The translations under genes were made by a program, and so were the position numbers. The notes under the pieces are model-generated. The model made no database searches and had not been told where the DNA came from. It saw only the letters and a list, made by a program, of their open reading frames with translations. Positions 62,014-64,000 of a stretch of DNA of 64,000 nucleotides are shown here, piece by piece. Numbering within the stretch: position 1 is the stretch's first letter; every line of letters starts with the position of its first letter. Location: contig CAJNYU010000913.1 in assembly GCA_905331475.1 (NCBI GenBank), positions 1 through 64,000 of the forward strand, written 5' to 3'. Source of the DNA: Rotaria socialis (lineage: Eukaryota > Rotifera > Eurotatoria > Philodinida > Philodinidae).

Positions 62014-64000
62014 GACAGAATAATAATAAATAGATTGAAAAAAAAATCAAAGATGAAACAATCTAAAACCAAAATGAAAAAGAAAATAAAACCCAATATT
62101 TTCTTTTGTAAAGCAGATTAGTTTTTGCATCACTATCGATATATCACAAAATTGAAAAATCCTGTCATTTAATCTTTGGATAAATGTCATCTCATGGAGC
62201 GCTTCTATCACGCGCACCCAAAAATAAAAACACATTTATTATCTTATGATGTATAAACGCGAGAAAGAATTATGAGGTAAAGAATAATTATAAGATGCGG
62301 AATCGACAGTACGCCTGTTGTTGTTAATACAATACGTACATATCATTGATGAAGCAGAAGTTGTGATATTTTCTTTATTCTGATTAAGACGAGTAAAAAT
62401 GAAAATAATGGTTTATGAAGATTTCTGTGGTCCTACTACAGAAAAAACATTCATAAAAAAGTAATGAAAATTTTTAAATCTAAAAAACTATAGAAATCCA
62501 TCAGTACAACATTCTTGTTTGCCAGATGCTGGTCAAATGAGCCATGTAATTTATTTACATGTAGCGGTCGTTTTCTTTTTCTTTCTCTCACATTTTCGAT
62601 CAAGTTTCTCTTTTTATTCTATTTACTCTTATTCTCTCTCTCTCTCTGTGTTCTTCCTCTTCTCTCATACCTTTTTTTAGTATTCTAGATTTTACCAAGA
62701 AAAAACCACGAAGATATACAAGCAAAATGACGTCTAATTTAAATTTCTTTTCTATTGTTAGTCTCGATAAATTAGTCTGTAAACACAAACGACTTTACAT
62801 ATTAAATCCTTGACTGGCGTCCTAGAAACAAACGAAATAGAAAACAATAAGATACGTATGAATAAAAATTCTATGGCCTATCGGTAATAGACAATCATCA
62901 TATCGTACATCTTTGCTAATTGAACTAACGGCTAAAATATTACATACGAGACACTTGCTTATGATCGTCGTATTTTCCACATTTATTTGCGTGTCTCTCG
63001 AGCAATAAAATAGATCATGCTTATTTTTTGCCAATATGATAATAGGCAATATATTTAATATCTATTTCCTTATACCGCGTAAAAGCATAGAATTAAAACT
63101 AGATCTATAATTGATCAGTGGAGAAAGAAAATATTATTGATTGATAAAGCGAAAGAAGCAATACCTATGCACTATGACTATTGTTATTATTGTTCTTATT
63201 TTGCCTCTTCTGTTCATTCACAGTTCAAACCAATCAATGGCTTATCGACAACATCAACACTACGACGCCTCGACAACAACGTTATGTTAGAAAGAATATA
63301 CCTTTATACATACGAAAAGAGAATGAATTGAAGTATGTGAACGTATAATTGGTTGGAGTTCATCTCCGTTGTTATGGTGGGAGAAAATGAATGAAGATGA
63401 GAATGAACGATTTCTTGTGATTGGTATGTGGCGTTCGATATACAACAATGTACATATGTTATTCAGCATTGACGAAAATGCAAATGAACTTGAACTCATA
63501 CGATCATCGACTCAATTGATATTGACGCTCGTTTTTATTTTATGTTGGTGAGAGTATTTGGATTCAAACTTTTCCCACTTGAAAATTCTTAGTTTAATCG
63601 TTTGGAAACAACAATTTCGTAATAAAGATTTGCCATGTGTGATTCATTTCTACCTAATTTCATGAATCATTTTTAAAAAAGCGAAACTACTCTTACCCGA
63701 AACGATGTTCGATTAAGACTTTTTCGTTAGTATGAAGGTAATCGAAAATTGCCTAGTCCTTGTCTATAACCGAAAATAGCTCAAGTACCAAAGTGCTTAT
63801 AAAAAGCAAAAAATGAATACCTGAGCACGAAAAATTTGATGACTAAGCAAACAATAATAAACAGACAGAATGAGAAAAAAATGGTGAGATAATAGGAAAA
63901 AAGGCTCTTCTTACTTCATTGGTGTTTATAAAATGTTCAAAAATAACTAATTGCATCATATTTTATATCATACGATAATTTTATTTTAAAAAGAATTTAT
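62014..64000. other. Upstream region of PACSIN, no gene seen
   Basis: AT-rich with CT- and GA-rich patches (around 62575-62660). Short open frames such as 63369-63551 (plus) show no recognisable features. It presumably holds the PACSIN promoter. Confidence 0.5.

Noticed and set aside
63369-63551. 60-codon plus-strand frame near the right edge
   Set aside because: No family resemblance; a possible donor at its end is not enough to call an exon.
1-64000. CRISPR arrays, operon-like prokaryotic genes, tRNA or rRNA genes
   Set aside because: No spaced direct repeats, no bacterial gene organisation and no convincing tRNA or rRNA sequence were seen by eye on either strand.

Overview
This is an AT-rich eukaryotic (metazoan) window. 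It carries multi-exon genes with short GT-AG introns, often 50-60 bp, separated by AT-rich spacers full of small transposon remnants. Intron style, gene content and the density of small inverted-repeat elements suggest a bdelloid rotifer, perhaps a Rotaria-like species with roomy intergenic DNA. That placement is inference; nothing in the window proves it. Splice junctions were worked out by hand and checked for GT-AG ends and for reading-frame closure, so most should be right to within a base.

Layout, left to right. (1) 268-3389, minus: 5' part of a secreted SCO-spondin-like von Willebrand D protein that runs off the left edge. (2) 5008-8117, minus: tyrosylprotein sulfotransferase, with a decayed LINE in its large intron. 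(3) 9311-13020, plus: RING/B-box/NHL protein, with two small hairpin elements in intron 1. (4) 17699-26431, minus: a 21-exon SGSM1/2-type RUN-TBC Rab GAP. (5) 27538-28295, plus: RABL2, a ciliary small GTPase. (6) 30771-32896, minus: class A GPCR with repeats in two introns. (7) 33-39.6 kb: gene-poor, with a Harbinger-like foldback element and other repeats. (8) 39684-40862: a dead Sar1-like GTPase gene. (9) 43-46.7 kb: a tandem family of small secreted proteins, one intact and two broken. (10) 47582-48418, minus: an unrecognised secreted helical protein. (11) 49.4-57 kb: a tight cluster holding a 90-aa protein (plus), a JmjC-like protein, a UPF0390 protein and SMG8 (all minus). (12) 57585-62013, minus: PACSIN/syndapin with a candidate alternative last exon. 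The last 2 kb show no supported gene.

The genes do not form one pathway. Several belong to trafficking and cilia (SGSM Rab GAP, RABL2, PACSIN, Sar1 relic), one to nonsense-mediated decay (SMG8), and several to the secretory route (TPST, vWD protein, two small secreted families). The least explained parts are the decaying tandem secreted family, an interspersed repeat present in four copies with a terminal hairpin, hairpin elements lodged in TA microsatellites, and the possible SMG8-UPF0390 transcription unit. Two single-N positions (39491, 49588) mark assembly joins; the second is flanked by a duplicated 170-bp end that repeats a gene start. I found no clearly new defence or enzymatic system.
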